64,000 nucleotides of DNA from Dendrobium chrysotoxum (taxonomy: Eukaryota > Streptophyta > Magnoliopsida > Asparagales > Orchidaceae). Every line of letters begins with the position of its first letter. Within the stretch, counting starts at the first letter, position 1. Of this stretch, positions 58,928 to 64,000 are shown piece by piece. The stretch is from the NCBI GenBank assembly GCA_019925795.1, contig CM034311.1, positions 9,596,126-9,660,125 on the forward strand, in the 5' to 3' direction. The position numbers were made by a program, and so were the translations under genes. The notes under the pieces are model-generated. The model saw only the letters and a list, made by a program, of their open reading frames with translations. It ran no database searches and was not told the origin of the DNA.

Positions 58928-61900
58928 TGTGGGCTCTAAAAATTCATCCCCATCCTCCCTCATTACTTTTTCGAGGAGTTTTAATGGATTAAGTTCTGGG
59001 GTAAATTTCGGGAAGACAGATTGGGATTGTAGATAAGACATTGCCGAGAGATTTTAACCTCATTTTGTGAGGACTTTATGATCTGAGTTCTGATTTCCTA
59101 TAGGCGTAAGCCCCTATAGTTAATTACCCCTCTCGATCATGAGAGAGAACTTTTGATTAAGGCAAGTCGTCGATCATATATATAGAAATACGTGTTATCT
59201 AGCATATAGTAGCAACAATGGCTTAGGGTGTTGGAAAATTTAGAGATTTGATACTTAAAATTTGAAATTTAACCATCTTGTACTTAAAGTAGATGGTGGG
59301 GGAATAGATGATGGACCCGATCAAGATCCCATGGTTTTGTTATCCTAGGCCATCATGGTCCCTGGTCTACTTAATTAGAGGAGGTAGTCGACCCAATCTG
59401 ATAGAAGGATCCTTATCGGCAGCCATGGGTTGCTTCATCTAAGGGTACCTTATAGACATGGGTAGAATATTTACCTAAGGGGATAAATTTAAATCCACCT
59501 TAGCTAATAGAGGGCTTTCTGCCCTATCAATTATATCCTATTGATTCATATCTCAAGGATTTGATGCCATTGGGAGCATACGGACTCTACCCATAATCGT
59601 AATATAATGGTGTCATTTGGCGGCAAACCACTCGATTCAGAGGGCCTCGGTCATAATCGTTTATCTGCGGTGCCACTTGGTAGCAAAATCACCAGTTAGA
59701 GGACACGTTCCATATCCTTACTGGCATGAGATGGTTTGAGAAAGAATCCTAGTGATATTCTTGACCAAACATTAGCTCGTTGTGAGCTGAAGCATATTTT
59801 CATATTTTTCCCCTCGGCAAATTTATTTGGATGGTGGATAGATTTTATTTTAAGTATTGATGGTTAATTTCATTTTTTTTAAATATTTTTGGATTTTAGA
59901 ATTTTTGGATTTTGGGTATTTGGGTGGCATTAAAAAAAATGTATAGTCAACCCCTCCGATTAAGATCTGCGTTCAACATGGTCATCATTGGGGTGCTTAT
60001 GTGGCATTTATATTTGTTAATTGAATCTTGTCAGCTCTGTCAACTTATCGACAGAGGACTGGGTTCATCGTTGGCTGTGGGTTTTATTAATGAATTTCTC
60101 CATTCATAGGCCTTGGAGGCCAAATATTAACATATAAAATAAATATTTTGGTCGATGCCATGACTGTATATTTATTTAGTGGTTCAAGCTGTGTCGGCTC
60201 TTATCTACTAGTATAAAAGGATCAAGCTCAAACCTGGGCTTATTATTTGACCCGTGTAACATCCCTAGATGTCACATGTGTATCAATAACACGCTCGTCG
60301 GGGCCCAAGCGGGTTTTATGATTGCACTTTTCCCTTTCATGTACTTATGTACTTACATGCTACGGTGCACGTACAGGAGACATTTTTGGACATATACTGT
60401 GTCTTCTAAGGCAGCTCGTAGAAGCTTAGGTTTATCGTAGCTCTTCTGTATTTACTTGTAGATGACATGTTGAGTATACGAGGTCTTCCACAGGAGCCCG
60501 TGGACACTTACGTTTTCTACATGTCTTATATCTTCAATCGAGGGAGAATAGTGTATTTGCTTACCATCAACATATTTTTGATTGTAAGGGCTACTGCAGC
60601 ATCTATTACCCATTGCTGATCGCTACTGTTGCATATATGGAAAGTATTCCATTATCCCCAATAAGTGTTAGCATTCATCATACACTACACTGTTCATAGT
60701 TTGCAAGGAATTTTATGTGTTGACTACGTGCTACTGGTAATCGTTCATAAGTGAACTTTTGTATGAGGAGGAAGTCCCCTATATTGACTTTCAGGAGCTT
60801 ATACATGCTTTCTATCCGCTTGTAGGGATGTTGCGGATTTAGTGGCATGGCTTCGTGGTATGATCGTTTTCACATTTCATACAGGTAGACTGTCATGCAC
60901 TACTTGTTACTTTCTATAGGTGGATTTTAGTGCACTAATGAATCTCCTACTCTGCTTGTAGATACTTGCATTTTGATGTTGATTGCAGGGCATATATGTA
61001 ATCATTGCATGTCCACCGTTATTGCTTTATGTATGTCTGCAAGAAGTTTTATTGATTGCAGGCGAGTTGATGAATTTGCTTGCACATTAACTTTCAACAT
61101 TTATAGAGAACTATAGCCTTCACCTGCTGATTGATCACTGCCATTTGAAGGGACATTGTAGCATGCATCATATGCTGCATCATGTGCATTTATGGGTAAA
61201 TGCAATTTCCTATGAGTGGATGGCCAAGTTTCATTGCAATCATGGGACACCAATTATCTGTAAATTACATTTTCTTTGAACTCCTGGAATACATCAAGTC
61301 ACCACTTGCCAACCTCTTTTGTTTGTAGATATTTGATCTATCTGTTTAGCATTAGTTGCAGAAGATTGATGTGTTATTGTATACCTCCCATGCTCTGGCG
61401 TTAGATAACATTGATTGCCTTTTCTGCTTGTAAAGAATTGACATGTTTACTTGAAGCTGAATTATTGTTGAGTTATAGCATTCATGGCTGAGTTATCTAT
61501 AATCACTTGTATGTAGCTCACTAAATTCACTATGAATCACCTTGCTTTATGAATATATCATTATATTGCAAGTCCCCTGATCCATACTTATAAATAATCC
61601 ACATTCATTAGATATTTCTTTTCATATGCATAGGTAGCATGAACTTCTTTCACCAGTTGACCAATCATCAGTAGTATGCATGACATTTTTGCCACAATTT
61701 TTTTGCATTTGTAATGTATGCTTGCTTCAACTTGCCATTAGAGTGTATATCATTAACATTGGAGTTTTATCCAACATGAACCCCATTGTTTGCATATTTG
61801 CACTTGATTTCAATAATTAAAGTTATCACTTAATATTTGTATTGTGACTATGCATTGATTTGATATTTGATTATTGTTTGAATTCGATTTTTGTTCCTTG

Positions 61901-63145
61901 TTGTCCAATTCGAGTTCAAATAAAGTCCTCCATTATTGCTCGATTGAGTTGAGTCCAAGTTTAGTTCATAAGTCCCTGTTATTTTGTTCAAGTTCACTAT
62001 GTCGTATTCAAAATTAAGTTCTTTGTATAATTGTTCAAACTCATGTCCTTTGTGGTCCAATCTGTATGTTCAATTCATTATCATTTGGTTTAATTTCACA
62101 ACTCATTTTAAGTCCAATTTACTATTTCTTTAAGTCCAGGTCCCCTGCCACTGTAAAATTCGGCAACCTCCGGGCATCTCCACCGTTTCGGGAAAATTCC
62201 AAGAGTCTTAGTCTGCTGTCACATCAAGAAAGACGTACACGGTCAGTGTCGAGTGACATCGCAGCTGTAGTCTAATACCATATGATGCCAAAAAAAGGAG
62301 TGCATAGGTCTTTAGGGGTACCTGTTTAAAAAAGCAGTTTTTCCCCGACGGTACTAAGACTCATACGGGTACTTATATTTTTTTTCTGTCGTGCTAAGAA
62401 AAGCGTGCAAAAGGATTGCCTGCCTCGCTGTAAGTGCCGCACCAAATTCACTCCCACCATGCTAAGAAAAGCGTGCAAGGGGGTCCCTTGGTGAGCCGCA
62501 AACACCAAAAAATAGGACTTCTTGGAGATAACCTGCCTCGCGGCGAACACCGCGACGAGCTCCCTCCCACCGTGCTAAGAAAAACGTGCATGTGTGGTTT
62601 CTCGTCGCGGCGCAAGCGCCAAAAATGGGCTCTCAAAGTTGGGAGATTATACCTACGTGGTGACGGTGGTGAACAAAATACAAAAATTTCTCTTTTCTTT
62701 TGGATATTTCTTTTTTTTTTCTTTTTCTTGCTTTCTTCTTCTTTTTTCTACTTATATATATACATACACTAATATTAGTAAATAATAAATACATACTACA
62801 CTAATATGTATAGTAAATAAACTAATATTAGATATTTAATAAACATCAATAATAATAATAATTAAAATCTAACCAAGATATCTCTGTGAACAATTTGGTT
62901 AAGGCAGTGATGGGTTGCGACCACAGGTAAGGGTTGGTTTAGCTTGTGACAGAGAGGAAAGTAGTAGATAGGGAGGTCAGGCCTAGTCCAAGACCTGGGA
63001 TCGGGCAAGAGGCGGCTAGCGCTAGAGGGAGATCGGGAGGCTTGCAGCTTGCTTCATGCGTTTGGGATGTCGATTGGGGTCGGCTGTAGCTAGGGATTTA
63101 GAAGACAAGGCGGCGGGCTTTGTGGAGTGCGGCAGAGGGACTGCT

Positions 63146-63201
<56 letters not shown>

Positions 63202-64000
63202 ACTGACGGCTGGATGAGGAAGAGGAAGGAGTCGGTGGCTTGGGGTTCGGCTACAGGTGCTAGGCCAGCGGGATAGATCGGCTTCGACAAGATGAGTGTC
63301 GGTTTGGGCTTCTGATCGGGATCAGAGAGGTCGATTGTTAGACTATAGACGGAGGAGGTTAAATGTTAGCGAGGACGGGCGTAGGGTTCAACTTATCTGA
63401 TTGGATCGAATGGAGGGTGAAGTTTTGGTAGTTGCAGCTGATGGAAGGGATCAGCAAGGAGTCGGGATTTGGCTTCGGAAGTGGAAGGAGGCTTTGGTTA
63501 TGTCATGTGGGAAGAAGTGGCGGAGGTTGGGAGTTCTCGGCCTGTAGAGGGATGATCGTTTGAGCATGGGGAAGGAGGATATGCATGCATGCATGTCATA
63601 AAGAACTATGTATACTTCATGCATGGCATCAATCAGCTGTGGCTTGTAATCCTCATGTAGTCATGAATACTAGAATACATGAACACAAAATTGATTCCAA
63701 GTAAACTTGTGTCCAACTTGGCTGAGTGAACTAGCATCAGGCCAACATGCCTCTCATATAGACTAATACCTTTGTGCATTCTTAAACTTGAGGCTTAAAG
63801 TCCAACATTTTGGTCTACTTTATATCTACTTTTACTAGACCTAAACTTCCGTTACCTTATAGGGAGTCATCTCATCTGCCAAATTGAATCCTACGCTCAT
63901 CGTAGCCGACAAGACTTTGTCTAATGCTTATGACAATACTTTAAAATGGGCCAATTTAGATTAAACCGAGATTCTTATTTTGAGGTGAACTTCAGATTTG
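58928..64000. other. Second copy of probable gypsy LTR and following non-coding DNA
   Basis: Matches 21457-26529. Includes the TGCTAAGAAAAGCGTGC repeats (62,392, 62,460, 62,573) and the (CT)n tract at 63152-63197. The window ends before the position of the CACTA-type element and the peroxidase gene. Confidence 0.85.

Larger units (their letters stand above)
47033..64000. repeat. Second copy of 9557-26529
   Basis: Same orientation, begins at the first base after the gap and runs past the window end. I count 13 substitutions and 9 single-base indels by eye; the indels sum to -5, matching the change of offset from 37,476 to 37,471. About 99.87% identity. Confidence 0.97.

Overview
The window is plant nuclear DNA, most likely from a flowering plant. 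It is dominated by LTR retrotransposons. The only recognisable host gene is a complete four-exon class III (secretory) peroxidase on the minus strand at 27,430-31,389. The species cannot be named from the sequence. There are no bacterial-type operons, rRNA or tRNA genes, or CRISPR arrays.

Layout. (1) 1-10,119: a decayed Ty1/copia element of Sirevirus (SIRE-like) type on the minus strand. Its 5' LTR is at 8,418-10,119 and only 76 bases of its 3' LTR are inside the window. gag has frameshifts, pol has three in-frame stops, and a third ORF after pol (334-1,473) is intact. Both the LTR and the spacer before that third ORF carry arrays of 15-bp palindromes in doublets about 21 bp apart. (2) 10,120 to about 24,800: an old, heavily mutated Ty3/gypsy element of the Tat lineage on the minus strand, with gag, protease, RT, RNase H, a second archaeal-type RNase H, and integrase. 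The copia element sits in its 3' part. (3) About 24,900-27,150: non-coding DNA with short repeats and a small CACTA-type element. (4) 27,430-31,500: the peroxidase gene. Each of its three introns holds at least one transposon insertion, and intron 1 uses a GC donor. (5) 31,700-34,313: MITEs and CACTA-type ends. (6) 34,314-46,532: a younger Tat-lineage element on the plus strand, apparently inserted in a CACTA end, with a very long candidate LTR and a near-intact gag-protease frame that runs into an assembly gap. (7) 46,533-47,032: exactly 500 N. (8) 47,033-64,000: a second copy of 9,557-26,529. By eye it has 22 differences (13 substitutions, 9 one-base indels) in about 17 kb.

The block after the gap may be a second haplotype placed in tandem by the assembler, or a very recent duplication. 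Read depth would decide. The most interesting biology is in the copia element: the promoter-like palindrome array of its LTR is repeated, with a TATA-like box, just upstream of its intact third ORF, which suggests a separate internal promoter. The peroxidase looks functional despite the transposon load in its introns.
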